This document shows positions 1 through 10,774 of a stretch of DNA of 64,000 nt, in pieces. The notes beneath the pieces are model-generated. The model did not search any database and was not told the origin of the DNA. It was given only the letters and a program-made list of their open reading frames with translations. Origin of the DNA: Pratylenchus scribneri. Lineage: Eukaryota; Nematoda; Chromadorea; Rhabditida; Pratylenchidae. Numbering within the stretch: the first letter of the stretch is position 1; each line of letters opens with the position of its first letter. The DNA lies in contig JAQSEB010000266.1 in NCBI GenBank assembly GCA_030063045.1, positions 30,827 through 94,826 of the forward strand, read 5' to 3'. Made by a program: the position numbers and the translations under genes.

Positions 1-448
1 GATTTGCCTTCTAATGGAAAATCGTCATCACAATATCCAATGCCTGCAGTCCTGAATAAAATAAATAATTTGGTAAATACAATTTTTTGCATCTTCTAAA
101 TTTTTATAAAACAAATTTATAAAATTTATAATTATGATATCATTTGTAGAATCAAATATAATTTACCAAGCATGTTCGCTGAGAATTTCCATTTCAAAGT
201 AGAAATAAATTATTGGTTCATTGATATAATTCAAATTGAATGTAGGAATCGACACATCAGTACGAATGGAATTTAATTCTAAAAAAAAATATATTAAACT
301 TAGATCGGATTTTTTTTTTTTTACTTGCGACAGAACGAATGAATCCTCCCTCGAGAATGCTCAAATGTGGTGAGCCGTAACGAGGAAGCAATTTATATTC
401 ATTCGGGTCATAATCTGCCCATAAAATTTCGTCAATCAAAGTGGTCAA
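1..448 (-). CDS. SPRY-domain protein, partial (3' part beyond the window start)
   Basis: Three consecutive exons are readable on the minus strand: 448-325, 278-167 and 51-1 (running off the window). They are joined by GT-AG introns in matching phase. The first carries LLPRYGSPHLSILEGGF, the second ends IIYFYFEMEILSEHAW, and the third continues TAGIGYCDDDFPLEGK. The order (LPR...L...IYFYFE.EIL......GIG.C..DFPL.G) is that of the N-terminal half of a SPRY domain of the RanBPM type, a protein-protein interaction module. Exon 448-325 has an acceptor at 449-450, so at least one more 5' exon lies upstream; I could not find it, and no signal peptide is seen. Expanded secreted SPRY proteins (SPRYSECs) are known in cyst nematodes, but nothing here shows secretion. 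Confidence 0.75.
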
Positions 449-479
449 CTAAAAATCGGAGCGGGACATTTAGTGGCGA

Positions 480-1032
480 GGCCGTTTAGTGGCGAAAGCT
501 AATAGCTCCGATGCCTAATGAATCGCATTGAATGTTTTATATATCATTGAATATAGCAAAAAATTCTCTATCAGCCCTTATAAAAATCGAATTAGAAAAT
601 ATATTTTTACATTTTTTAAAAATCATAAAACCTTCAAAATTGATACCATTTTGAGTTTACATGAAAAAGCTGACATTCATGCGCAATACCCTTTCATCCG
701 ACCCAAAACCCAAAAGGAAAAATTTAACATTGGCAAACTAAAAAGTTCAATCTTTGATACCGGATTTTTGCACAAAATTTGAAACCGACGTAAGTTTTTT
801 GGGGAAAATGGATTTTTCCCACATGTGCCACCGAAATGCGAAACTTTTCAGAAAAGATTGCTTGGCTTTTTAGATTTTTGCCACAATATATTTTTGATTT
901 TTTGCGACTAAATTTTATTTACAAATTATGGCTTATAGCCGCAGGCGGCTATGGCTATGAAATTTCACGGCTAAAATGGCTATGGCCATAAAAATCATAG
1001 CCAATTAAATGCCCAGTCTCTATTAGATTAAT
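480..1032. other. AT-rich intergenic stretch between SPRY and RING genes
   Basis: No gene is supportable. It holds a short direct repeat (TTTAGTGGCGA twice near 469-496) and a small imperfect palindrome around TATAGCCGCAGGCGGCTAT near 934-952. An 84-codon plus-strand open frame at 528-782 has a biased, non-protein-like composition and no splice or family support. The missing first exon of the SPRY gene may lie here. Confidence 0.4.
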
Positions 1033-2552
1033 TTATAATTTAATGTATTCAGCAATTATTACGCTATCAATTGTTATTTTGTCCGATTCATCAATATAAA
1101 TTTGCCGAATAATATCCTTCTTTTCCATTTCCTTTCTGCAAATTGGACAATTTTTATTATTCTAAAATTTGTTATAAATTAAATTAAAAAACAAAAATTA
1201 AATATAACGTTGATCGACGATTTTATGCAATCATAATGAAAAGTATGACCGCATTGAATTGCTGAAATTTCATTGAATTTGATTGGATTCAAGCAAACTG
1301 AACATTTTCCAATATAATTTTTTTCCTTTTCTATTTTTAAAATTTCCATTCTATTCTTCAGTTCAACATTTTCCTTCTCGATTTTTTCCACTCGATTTTT
1401 CAAATCAACATTTTCCTTTACTATTTTTTCCATTCCAATCTTCAATTCAACATTTTCATTTTGCATTTTTTCGATTCCAGTCTTCAATTCATCATTTTCC
1501 TTCTTCATTTTTTCCATTCCATTCTTCAGTTCAAAATTTTCCTTTTGCATTTTTTCGATTCCAGTCTTCAATTCATCATTTTCCTTCTTCATTTTTTCCA
1601 TTCCATTCTTCAATTCGTTTTTTTCTAATTTCGCATGCAATAATTCCCTCTAGGAAAAATATTTTTTATTATATTTTTAACGTTTGTACCATAAAAAATA
1701 TTTTTTGTGCCAAAAATTAGTTTTTGTGATAATGAAATACTTTTTATGCCATTTAAAATATATTTAATTCCGTGGGCCAAAAAAATATTTTTTGTGCCAA
1801 AAAAAATTTTTTTTGTGTGCCAAAAAAAGAAATAATTTTTGTGTGCAAAAAAATATTTTTTGTGTGCCAAAAAAAAAATTTTTTTGTGGGCCAAAAAAAT
1901 ATTTTTTGTGCCAAAAAATAGTAACCTTCCCTCTAAATTTATAATTAAAACTTATTTTCGTAATTATTAAAATTTACCCCCAATTTTTCCATTTCCATTT
2001 CCGCGTTTTGATCCTCTTCTGTTTCTGAATATTTAAAAGATAAATCAATTTTTTGAAATTATAAATTCTGAAATTTTTGAATGAATAAAGGGAAAATTTG
2101 TTATAATAAGTTATTATATAATATTGATTTTTTTATCTATTCTAAGATTATATAGAAGGAATACTGTGATTAAAAAAATTAAATAAAAATGATCCGATTT
2201 ATTATAGACAATTGAAAGAATTTTCATTAATAAAAAAATCTAGAGTGTGTAAATATTCTATCAAGGTTTAATTATATTGAACTCAAATTTATCCCAAAGG
2301 CAAAATTCTAATAAAATATTTACCATTTTTTGATGAAGAGGAAGATGGTTCAATTCGACCAACGGTAGCAATTTTGCCATCTTTCTTACCAACAGAGGCA
2401 GCAGATTTCCCACTCTTCTTATTTTTATTTTTTACACCTTAAAAATTGCATCTAAGAATAAGAATAGCAAAATTACATTCTGCAATGGTCAAAATGATGA
2501 TTAATATGATAATCAGCAGAATAAATATTCTACGGGTTGATTTCTTGAACAT
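1033..2552 (-). CDS. Secreted or membrane-anchored coiled-coil RING-H2 finger protein
   Basis: Five exons on the minus strand (2552-2477, 2437-2324, 2024-1978, 1649-1209, 1161-1033) close in phase and give 268 residues with a natural ATG and TAA. Residues 1-25 form a signal peptide or signal anchor: basic MFKKSTRR, then a run of Ile/Leu, then TIAE. A Lys/Ser-rich segment and an acidic stretch follow. Next is a coiled coil of about seven 14-residue units of the type NGMEKMKKENDELK. The C-terminal RING has the pairs CSVC and CGHTFHYDC in exon 4 and CPIC in exon 5, which is C3H2C3, the E3 ubiquitin-ligase type. The usual Trp before the last Cys pair is absent. The intron before exon 4 is filled with a degenerate repeat. 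Signal peptide plus RING-H2 without other domains fits secreted effector candidates in cyst nematodes; that role is inference. A single-pass membrane E3 is the main alternative. Confidence 0.82.
1199..1640 (-). repeat. 42-bp coding tandem repeat (14-residue coiled-coil unit)
   Basis: Within exon 4 of the RING gene the coding DNA repeats with a 42-bp period about seven times. The two units at the upstream end are almost identical and the later ones diverge. The period equals two heptads, so copy-number change keeps the coiled-coil register. Confidence 0.75.
1655..1920. repeat. Degenerate short tandem repeat inside the RING-gene intron
   Basis: A unit of about 16-20 bp centred on TTTTTTGTGCCAAAAAA recurs more than ten times and accounts for most of the 328-nt intron between exons 3 and 4 of the RING gene. 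Open frames across it are repeat artefacts. Confidence 0.75.
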
Positions 2553-2939
2553 TTCTTGTCTTTTTTTTATTCAAAATTATTTGAAAAAAAAATTTTAAAT
2601 AATTTGATCCTTTCAATTGCAGAATTTAAATTTCCTTTTTTAAAATTTATAAGAAAATTTTAGTTTTGAAAGGATTTATTAAATGTTGGGTAATAGTTGG
2701 AATTTGGGATGATTATGTGAAAAGAAGGGAATTTACTGTTTTTGATATTGGCAAAGGGAATCTGTGAATAATGGAAGGTAAAGTTCCATTGTGGATATGA
2801 AGAAGGTATAGTGAAAATTGCCGATTCAGTCGATTAATTGCTTTCATTTAATATTAATAAATAAAATAATACTGGATTTTTCCCCTTATGCGATTGTTTT
2901 TATGCCCATTTTACCGATCACCCATCCCTTTTCTCCCAT

Positions 2940-3535
2940 TTCTTGATCCATTTCCGGAACACTCCTCCCCTTTTGCCTGATCAGTGATCGATCACCCCTC
3001 ACTTTTGTCCCATTGCCTGATCACCCCTCCCTTTTGTCCTATTGCCTGTTCACCCCTCCCTTTTGTCCCATTGCCTGATCACCCCTCCCTGTTGTCCCAT
3101 TGCCTGATCACCCCTCCCTGTTGTCCCATTGCCTGATCACCCCTCCCTTTTGTCCCATTGCCTGATCACCCCTCCCTGTTGTCCCATTGCCTGATCACCC
3201 CTCCCTGTTGTCCCATTGCCTGATCACCTCTCCCTTTTGTCCTATTTCCTGATCACCCCTCCCCTTTGTCCCATTGTCTGATCACCTCTCCCTTTTGTCC
3301 TATTTCCTGATCACCCCTCCCTGTTGTCCCATTGCCTGATCACCCCTCCCTGTTGTCCCATTGCCTGATCACCCCTCCCTGTTGTCCCATTGCCTGATCA
3401 CCCCTCCCTGTTGTCCCATTGCCTGATCACCCCTCCCTGTTTTCCCATTGCCTGATCACCCCTCCCTTTTGTCCTATTTCCTGCTGATCACCCCTCCCCT
3501 TTGTCCCATTGCCTGATCACCCCTCCCTGTTATTT
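2940..3535. repeat. 29-bp minisatellite with TGATCA core
   Basis: About 20 head-to-tail copies of a unit containing TGATCACCCCTCCCT and TGTCCCATTGCC, with variants at one or two positions. It sits between the RING gene and the small membrane-protein gene. No coding frame is supported through it. Confidence 0.9.
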
Positions 3536-3542
3536 AACCCCA

Positions 3543-3779
3543 CTAGGAAACTTTTAAAGCGCGATAGCGCTTTCTTTCTACTTTTAATCTTTTCAACCGT
3601 CCAATGTATTCCTTCCGGTCCCACTTAAATTCTTTTAATAAATATAAGAAATAATTGATAGCGTGAATTTTAATTGCACACAACTTATAATCAGGCCTAA
3701 TATCTTCTCTAAATAATAAGATTAGTTGCTGGTTATCCGAACTTTTATTTAAAATAATTAAATTTATTAATAATAACAT
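3543..3779 (-). CDS. Small unrecognised open frame (78 codons), doubtful
   Basis: An ATG-to-TAG frame begins with a Leu/Ile-rich stretch, then an ordinary-looking mixed segment (REDIRPDYKLCAIKIHAINY), and ends in a Lys/Arg-rich tail. Composition is more protein-like than that of most random frames here. There is no recognisable domain, and the frame ends against the 29-bp minisatellite. It could be the last exon of an unrecognised gene or chance. Confidence 0.2.
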   Translation of the reverse strand: MLLLINLIILNKSSDNQQLILLFREDIRPDYKLCAIKIHAINYFLYLLKEFKWDRKEYIGRLKRLKVERKRYRALKVS

Positions 3780-4217
3780 AAATATATAACAATAAATTTC
3801 TTATACCTCTCAAAATTTTGCACTGATAATTTAATTTTAAATAATTGAGATTCGTTATTAATGATAATTTAGATGCCACAAGGGTGGCTGAAGGTTCGAC
3901 CAATTAATTTGGACTATCGATATTTGATGACCCTCATCCAAATGACCTTCTTGTTGATAAAAATAGGATTAGGCACATTAAACGATTGAAACAGTTCTTT
4001 ATACCTTATATAATGGAAAAATTTACATAATGAATTGTAGACCTAAAAGACAAATTGAAAGTAATAAAATAATTGTTGGATGTATTACAATAACCGAAAA
4101 TATGAAAAAATATCCATGTTATTTGTGATATAGTCATTAACCAAAAAAAGTGAAAAAAATCCGAAAAAAAACAGGAAGATAAAACATAAAAGTGCGACTT
4201 TTTAAAAATTTTAATTC

Positions 4218-4654
4218 TTAGAAAATAGGCAAAAAGGGTAGGATCGCAAGGAATATGCAGGAAATTATGGAGAATATCCCGAAAGCCACAGCCCACGGTT
4301 TTGCACAACCCTCATGCTGTCCACACCAATATGGGGGCCCATTGATTACAGTGGTTCGGCCATTCCAATGGAAAGAGCTATAGGTACTGCTATGCCAGAG
4401 GCTTATCGTGAAGACGTACATCATTGTGCCGTAAACGCACAGGCCAGCATAGTATCCAATTATAATAAGGCTGCCAATAGCATCGCTTAAAAATAATTGA
4501 AAGTTAGAATTATTTTTTTTTTTTAAAAATGCACCTGTATTTGTGTCCAAATAATTTCACTGGTTTATTATCGTCGCCCGCAATGATTATTGTTGTACTA
4601 CTTCTGGGCGCGGGCCTTGTTGCCGGTGCACGCTTTTTTCGATATTTTGCTGCC
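4218..4654 (-). CDS. Small two-span membrane protein, 5' end not found
   Basis: Two minus-strand exons, 4654-4535 and 4485-4218, join in phase through a 49-nt GT-AG intron. Exon 1 encodes a basic, Pro/Ala/Thr-rich segment followed by GDDNKPVKLFGHKY. Exon 2 encodes a hydrophobic span (IGSLIIIGYYAGLCVYGTMM), a polar loop with NGPPYWCGQHEGCAKPW, and a second span (AFGIFSIISCIFLAILPFL), then stops. The two Cys of the loop could form a disulfide. The 4654 end begins with a partial codon after an AG, so at least one exon upstream is missing. The short tetraspan-like loop is not enough to name a family. Confidence 0.6.
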
Positions 4655-5120
4655 CTAATTTGTGAAGTGCAATGAAATAAAATTAATTTTATTTTATTGA
4701 ATTTTCATTCATCCAAATCCACTATTATTCAATATAACAGAAAAAAAACGTTCGGAAAAAATTAATTTGTCTATTATTGGACGAGATCTGAACCAGCAGG
4801 CTCCGGAAAAAAGCGCACCGCATTTGGAATTAGTAATTGAATGAAAAATTTTCTGGTAAATATTTGTAAAAAAGGATGATTCCATGCGCCCTAAATTGGT
4901 CTGATATCACCGGAATATTTAAAAAATTTTTCTGGATTCCAATTTTTCGATGGGGCCCTATTTCCGAGAACCAATTTTCTATAGTCTTTGGATCATGCCG
5001 AAAATTAGGGATTGGCATTCTTCGAGTACCTTCCTTTTCCGCCCAATCCTACTTAAGATTAAGACTCAGATCGGATTGGGAAGCAGAAACTGAAGGGGCG
5101 TGAAAGAGGTAGGCCTCCCC

Positions 5121-5978
5121 GAGCCCCGATAAGCGGTGGGGGACGTTTCATCCCCGCCGGTTCATCGCCAGCTACATTTGACGAGTCATAACTCAGCAAA
5201 GAAGAAACCGTTTGAGCCAATCTTGGTACCATTGAATAGAGCTATTTAAGCTTTATTAAATGGTATAGAGCAGGGTTTCTATCTGTCCTTATTTATAAGA
5301 TTTGTCCTTATTTTGAGAGGTCAAATCTTACAAAATTAAAATGTCCTTATTTGTAAGAAATGTCCTTATTTTTGGAGAATTGTCTTATTTTGTCTGATTT
5401 TTCATAAATTTTTCATTTTTTTCCTTAAAAAAGTCTAAATTTTTCTCTGCGCGGCTAATTTTAGCTTAAATTTTTCGCTGCGCGGCTATTTTTAGCTAGA
5501 TTATTCACAAATGTATGATTTGATTATTACCCAAAATTGCTCGAACAGAATATGGGAGGTGAAAAATATGATATTTAAACGATTTATCCATGAATAAATT
5601 GATTTTAAATTATTTTAAAGCAATTTTGTAAAAATCTTATTTTCTACTACAAAATCTTATTTTTTGATGTAATTTGTCTTATTTTGAAAATTTTTTGATA
5701 GAAACCCTGGTATAGAGTAATATGTGAAAAGTTGAATATTCGCTTAATTACAAGCTTCTAAATAGGGAAATGGCGACTTTTATCCAGTTTTTCGACTTTA
5801 AGCCAATTAAATTTCGATTATTCGAAAAAGCTTTAAACGTTATTCAATAGATCTTAAATAGCTCTATCCAATGATACCAAGATTGGCTCAAACGGTTTCT
5901 TCCTTGCTGAGTTATGACTCGTCAAAAGTGGCTGGCGATGAAACGGCGGGGATGAACCGGCCCCCTCCGCCGATAAGA
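5121..5978. mobile_element. Foldback MITE with ~110-bp inverted ends, carrying a nested element
   Basis: The left arm (about 5126-5255) contains GACGAGTCATAACTCAGCAA and CAATCTTGGTACCATTGAAT. The right arm (about 5850-5970) carries their reverse complements with few mismatches. There is no open frame, so it is non-autonomous. A second element is inserted at 5271-5709; removing it restores a contiguous centre. Confidence 0.8.
5263..5717. mobile_element. hAT-type MITE with 8-bp target-site duplication, nested
   Basis: The element runs 5271-5709 with terminal repeats CAGGGTTTCTATC / GATAGAAACCCTG. It is flanked by the exact 8-bp direct repeat GTATAGAG at 5263-5270 and 5710-5717. An 8-bp duplication and CAGGG ends are typical of the hAT superfamily. 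The interior is AT-rich, with several TGTCCTTATTT motifs and no coding capacity. Confidence 0.85.
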
Positions 5979-6274
5979 CCCGTTGGAATTCAAACACCGA
6001 ATTATCATAAATTTTAAATTTCTTTTTATAGAAAATTATATCATAAATTACTCATCATATTTCATATAAACATTTAATGCTAGTATTCTATCAAAAAAAG
6101 GAATCAATGAGGACGTCAAATAATTCAATTGAATTCAATATATTCGCCTTTTGCATTTTATTGGATTAAAATTCCAATTTTAATTATTCTACTTTCCCGT
6201 ATTTTTCATATTAACCCCTATGCTTAAATTAATATTCAATTATAGAGAAGTGTTATAAATGACAAATTATTGCT

Positions 6275-9200
6275 TTAATAATTATAAAATTTATTTCCCC
6301 AAATAAGCAAAACATACATTCCCTGTTGTTTGTCTTCTCCGCTGATTTTCTGTTCATTTTCCCCAATTTGCAATTTTTCCAAATGATTGTTTACTGTGCT
6401 AAGGAAAAACAAATTCTTTCGCTGAATCCAATTCAATTCTGCCTGCTCATTGTCGATGGGTTCCTTCAATTTTTTCAAACAAATTTTTGCCATGTTTAGC
6501 ATATCCAAATTTTTGATTTTTAGCCAATTCATAATTCCTTTAATTTTCTCAATTCCCTTCATTAATTTTACATTTCCTCCAATTTCCTTCAGCAATAAAC
6601 TTTTGATATGGTCAAGAATTGGTTGGAAATACATTCCGATGGATTCATTGAAAGAATGCATTTTAGTTGTTCCATATTTTAGATTGTTCTCTAATTTTGA
6701 AAACGCTTTAATCGCAATTTTCAGCAATCCTTTTTGTTGTTGCTGCATCTTCTCTTCATTTTCTTCAGGAGTATTCGCATTTTTTTCGCCATTCTTTAAT
6801 CTACAAAAATACAAAAAAATAGTGGTAATCCTTCGGAATTGGGGTCCCAAAAATTTTCAATTTAAAAAATTTTTCAAAAATTTGATTTTAAGTTAATTTA
6901 GGACGCTGATCAAGAATCTGACGTCCATTTTGACATATCTTACCATCTTGGTAAGACAATGCCGACTTTTGTCAAGAAAATGTCAAGGGGGACCAAGGCC
7001 AATTTTCAAAATATTTTTAGTATAGTCATCTCAATCGACGCAGCTCAGCGAGCTGAATCTAATGGTACAATTTTTATTATGTAATAATGACATAGAGGCA
7101 AATTATGACCAAAAGAAAATTTTATCTTGGTAAGCTATTTAGACCTCTAACTTGAGCCAATCTAATATTATGAAATAAAAGTTGTACCATTAGATTCAGC
7201 TCGCTGAGCTGCGTCGATTGAGCTATAATATGCCTATATTAAGAATATTTTGAAAATTGGCCTTGGTCCCCCTTGACATTTTCTTGACAAAAGTCGGCAT
7301 TATCTTACCAAGATGGTAAGATATGACAAAATGGATGTCAAATTCGTGTTCTACGACCACGAAAACTCCCAGAAACCAATTTTTGAAAAATCAAAAAAAA
7401 TTTTTTTTGGGACCCCAATTCCGAAGGATTACCAAAATGGTTTTATTTTTTTAATAATTTTAGCGATATCTGCGGCGATCCGATTTTCCTGGTTTAGAGT
7501 TTTACGCCTCTGACATTTCCGGCCAAAATTCGGACTTTTCCGGCTCATTTTTTAAATTAAATTTTCACTACTCAGATTTTGCCGGCCCATTTTTTCAAAA
7601 TTTTTAACTTTTTTTTTCAACTTCTTTGGAAAATAATTAAACAAAACATAATAATAAAAAATTCATGAAATTCAATTTTTTCAAGTGCTTAAAGGGCAAA
7701 TAAGAGAAAAAACTTCCAAATCAATCAACTCATTAATTTTTGGTCCCTAAAAAGCCATCTACGGTTAAAAAGAAAAAATTTTTTAGTTCCAATTTTCAAT
7801 CCCATTTTTAGTTTATCTAAATTGTAATGCTTGTCGGAACGAGGGCGAACTCATTGTTTGGGAATGGTGAAATGATGATTGAAATAAACAACTTTTATAA
7901 TATTCGAATTAATTTTGTTTCAATTTTTTATTATTTTTTCCCAAACCAAAAAGGCTCTCTTTATGGAAAACAAAACTATGAATCAAGTGCAGATTTGGAT
8001 GTTTATCATTTGGTAAAATTGTGAATTTCATGCATTTTTTTATTATTATGTTTTGTTTAATTATTTCCAAAAAAGTGGAAAAAAGGTAATAATATTGAAA
8101 AAATGGGCCGGAAAAGCTCGATTTTAGGCCGGAAAGTCCGGGGCGTAAAAATTTCATTTTAAAAATAGGCCGGAAAATTCCGAATTATGGCTGGAAAATT
8201 CTGATTTTAGGTCGGAAAATTCCGATTATGGGCCGGAAAAGTCCGAGAAAGAAAAGTCTAACTGAGCCGGAAAAGTCATATAATCATATCTGCTGCTCTC
8301 GTTTTCAGAAGATGATGCCTTCAAATAGAATTTAGAAGTATTTTATTAGTGTTACACCACAGAACTATGATTTTGACCAGAATCGGAAAACATTAAATTT
8401 ATTTTTTTTTTGTCATTTGCACCTGTTTGAAGAATTTTTAAAAAACGCTCCCTTCCCATTCCCACTAATTGTTTGTCACCCTTTTTTCCTATTCCAAGAA
8501 TAGTCTGTCAATTAGCCTAAGGCTTTGGCTGCAAGGCCTATAAAAGGCCAGCGGCATTCATTTTGCTTTCACTTTTCATTACATCGCCGTCTTCGAATAA
8601 AGCTTATTTGGCCACAAATGCTGCACCCTATATTTTCCCAACGAATATATAGGAAGGGACCTGCTGGGACTGGCTTTTAGCCTCATTGTACCGGACTTCG
8701 TCCACAATCGGGTTTTAAGCCAAGAGTCCCCAAAATTATAACAGCACCATTGGAATCGCCCTAATTTGCACCGCCATTTTTGTTGTCCCGTATGGATATT
8801 TTCATTTTCAATATTTTATATTAAAAAAATAAATATATTACTCATTATGGCTCTCTATATTTCCTTTGACAAACTCTTGCAATAATGCTTTTTCAGCTTT
8901 TAATTCTGGGTTTTCAATCATTTTTATCAAAGGAAGCAAATGCTTCGTTTTGATGGCATCCATCAATGGAATGGCCACTTTCTGAATGCTGACACCTTCA
9001 TGGGCCATCACTCTGAACTTGTCCATATTTTCCGCTACCATTGCGTTGAAACCGCTTCGAATTGTCTGCATTTTTTCCGACTTTTCCGTCCATTTCCATA
9101 GGAATTGGTCCAAATTCTTTTTTACGGAAGCAGAAATCTTCGTTTGCCAATCACCACCTTTGAACAAATTCTCGGGGTTTCCTTCTATGTGCATTTGGTC

Positions 9201-9281
9201 ATTTCCATTCTCTTGAAGGCAGGCTTCGCCTTCATCGCTCTCTGAGAATGGGATTTTAAGAAAATTTGTTTTTCCAGACAT
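6275..9281 (-). CDS. Unrecognised two-exon protein (about 321 residues)
   Basis: Exon 1 (9281-8842) starts at an ATG and encodes an acidic N-terminus (FSESDEGEACLQENGND) and then a helical, Lys/Glu-rich segment. Exon 2 (6800-6275) encodes NGEKNANTPEENEEKMQ and a long helical region ending at a stop. The donor GA|GTAATA and acceptor TTGTAG|A join codon phases 2 and 1 exactly. If the 2.0-kb intron were not spliced, exon 1 would end at the TAA overlapping the donor and give 147 residues. No signal peptide, membrane span or known domain is visible. The intron is full of inverted-repeat elements, and one end of the foldback at 6824-7433 lies only about 22 nt from the acceptor. Function unknown. 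Confidence 0.6.
6824..7433. mobile_element. Foldback MITE with long inverted arms (~240 bp each)
   Basis: The left arm starts GGTAATCCTTCGGAATTGGG and the right arm ends with its reverse complement at 7433. Inner arm blocks match almost perfectly, for example CTTACCATCTTGGTAAGA, GGCCTTGGTC and GATTCAGCTCGCTGAGCTG. No coding capacity. It lies in the intron of the unrecognised gene. Confidence 0.85.
7480..8290. repeat. Inverted clusters of a short GGCCGGAAAA-TCCGA repeat
   Basis: Reverse-oriented copies (TTTTCCGGC) occur at about 7515-7595. At least six forward copies of GGCCGGAAAATTCCGA-like units occur at about 8103-8275. The arms face each other across about 500 bp of AT-rich DNA, so this may be another foldback element. 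No gene is supported between them. Confidence 0.6.
8535..8550 (+). promoter_or_regulatory. TATA-box-like site (TATAAAAGG)
   Basis: CCTATAAAAGGCC lies in a more GC-balanced patch of about 8500-8800 that looks unlike the surrounding AT-rich intron. It could be a promoter, possibly of a non-coding transcript. The short frame downstream (from the ATG at about 8619) stops after some 20 codons, so no protein is claimed. Confidence 0.25.
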
Positions 9282-9349
9282 CCCCTATCACGGGCACTGT
9301 TTAGTTGTTTTCACCCTTTTGATATTCGGGGATGTTAAGGAGTGTGCCG

Positions 9350-9632
9350 GACAATTGGGCGCTGGACAATTGGGCGCCAGGCCAATTTGGACAATTGGGC
9401 GCGGACAATTGGGCGCCGCCGGACAATTGGGCGCCAAATTAAAATAGATTCTTTCGTATTTGTTAGGAATAAGGAGCTATTTTACTTCCGCCTCGTTTCC
9501 TATGCTCCGAACCCTAAACTAAATCCTAAACCTAGCCCTAACCCTAAGCCCCTACTTAAAAAGAATAGAGAAATTTTTAATTTGGCGCCCAATTGTCCGC
9601 GCCCGATTGTCCCGCCCAATTGTCCATCCACC
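9350..9632. mobile_element. MITE-like element with GGCGCCCAATTGTCC repeats at both ends (copy 1)
   Basis: Several GGACAATTGGGCGC units at 9350-9435 face their reverse complements (GGCGCCCAATTGTCC) at 9583-9626. The interior includes a degenerate CCTAAACCTAGCCCTAACCC run and AAAAAGAATAGAGAAATTTT. A diverged second copy lies at 63338-63530. The CCCTAA-like run is internal and is not a telomere. Confidence 0.7.
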
Positions 9633-9639
9633 TGTTAAG

Positions 9640-10229
9640 GAATTTTTTCTGGAGCGGGGAAAAGCGTAGCGGTCAAAAAATATTGGAGATAGGAAACGGG
9701 AATCTGCTGGAGAGGTCATTAAATTGTGGGTCGCGTCACTAGGGCGCTGAGCTATGATTTAATAATGGACTAACTCACAAAATATGAATTTTTTATCATA
9801 CAGTAAAAACTTAAATGTTAGACAAAAATGTGGCTCATTTTTAAATTTTTCCTATTTTTTAATGAGCTTTAGGAAATTTACCTTTTTTCTCCAATGAAGC
9901 CTGCATTGTGAAGAAACAAATAGAAAAAGTTGATAAGAATAAAAGCAAATTTGCATAATTCATTTTCGAATTCTCTATAATTGAAAGTAAAAAAGTTCAT
10001 TTGAATCAGATTAAAATTTAAAAAGCTCCAAAATGGAAATAAAAATATTTAAAATTTTTCTATCCACTTGAGAATTAAAAAATTGTGCCATATTAACCGA
10101 GAAGCAGGAACGACAAGCGCGATCCATTAGATCAAGGGGATGGGACGGTTTCTTCTTTCTTATATAACGGTTTCGATTTAGTACTCTACGATTTCCGATT
10201 TTTTTAAACACCAATCCCATCCCTGCTGA
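9640..10229. other. Non-coding AT-rich stretch
   Basis: Only short frames of biased composition are present, and I see no gene, RNA or repeat worth naming. Confidence 0.35.
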
Positions 10230-10774
10230 TTGAGAAACAGAGCTGTGCTTTTCATAATTCTTAGCTCCGGCTCCAGCTCCGGGCTCCGACCTTTCAAATT
10301 TTTAGCTCCGGCTCCGGAACTGGAGCCGGAGCCGGAAAATTGGCTCCGACTCATTTTTTGGAAAACAATTTTGAAAAATAGTATAAATTTAATCTTCACA
10401 AATAAATTAATTTTATTTTCACTTCATTAAAATGAAAATTTATTAAAAAAATGATCTAAAAAAGAAAATTTTCTCAAAAAAAACCGAAGTCGACCGGAGC
10501 CCGGACTCCGACCCATAAAATTTTTAGCTCCGGCTCCGGACTCCGACCCTTAAAATTTTTAGCTCCGGCTCCGGACTCCGACCCATAAAATTTTTAGCTC
10601 CGGCTCCGGACTCCGACCCATAAAATTTTTAGCTCCGGCTCCGGACTCCGACCCATAAAATTTTTAGCTCCGGCTCCAGCTCCGGGCTCCGTCCTTTCAA
10701 ATTTTTAGCTCCAGCTCCAGCCCCGGAGCGGAGCCGGAGCTTAAGTCGGAGCTAGGCACAGCTCTGTTGAGAAA
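10230..10774. mobile_element. hAT-type MITE with 8-bp duplication and internal ~36-bp tandem repeat
   Basis: The element spans 10238-10766 with ends CAGAGCTGTGC / GCACAGCTCTG. It is flanked by the exact 8-bp duplication TTGAGAAA at 10230-10237 and 10767-10774. Inside, blocks rich in AGCTCCGGCTCCGG face GGAGCCGGAGCCGG, and a unit of about 36 bp ending in GACCCATAAAATTTTTAG repeats about five times (10500-10680). It has no coding capacity. Confidence 0.88.

Noticed and set aside
9530..9560. Possible telomere-like repeat CCTAAACCTAGCCCTAACCC
   Set aside because: It is short, degenerate and internal to a MITE-like element with a second copy at 63338-63530. Nematode telomeres are usually TTAGGC.
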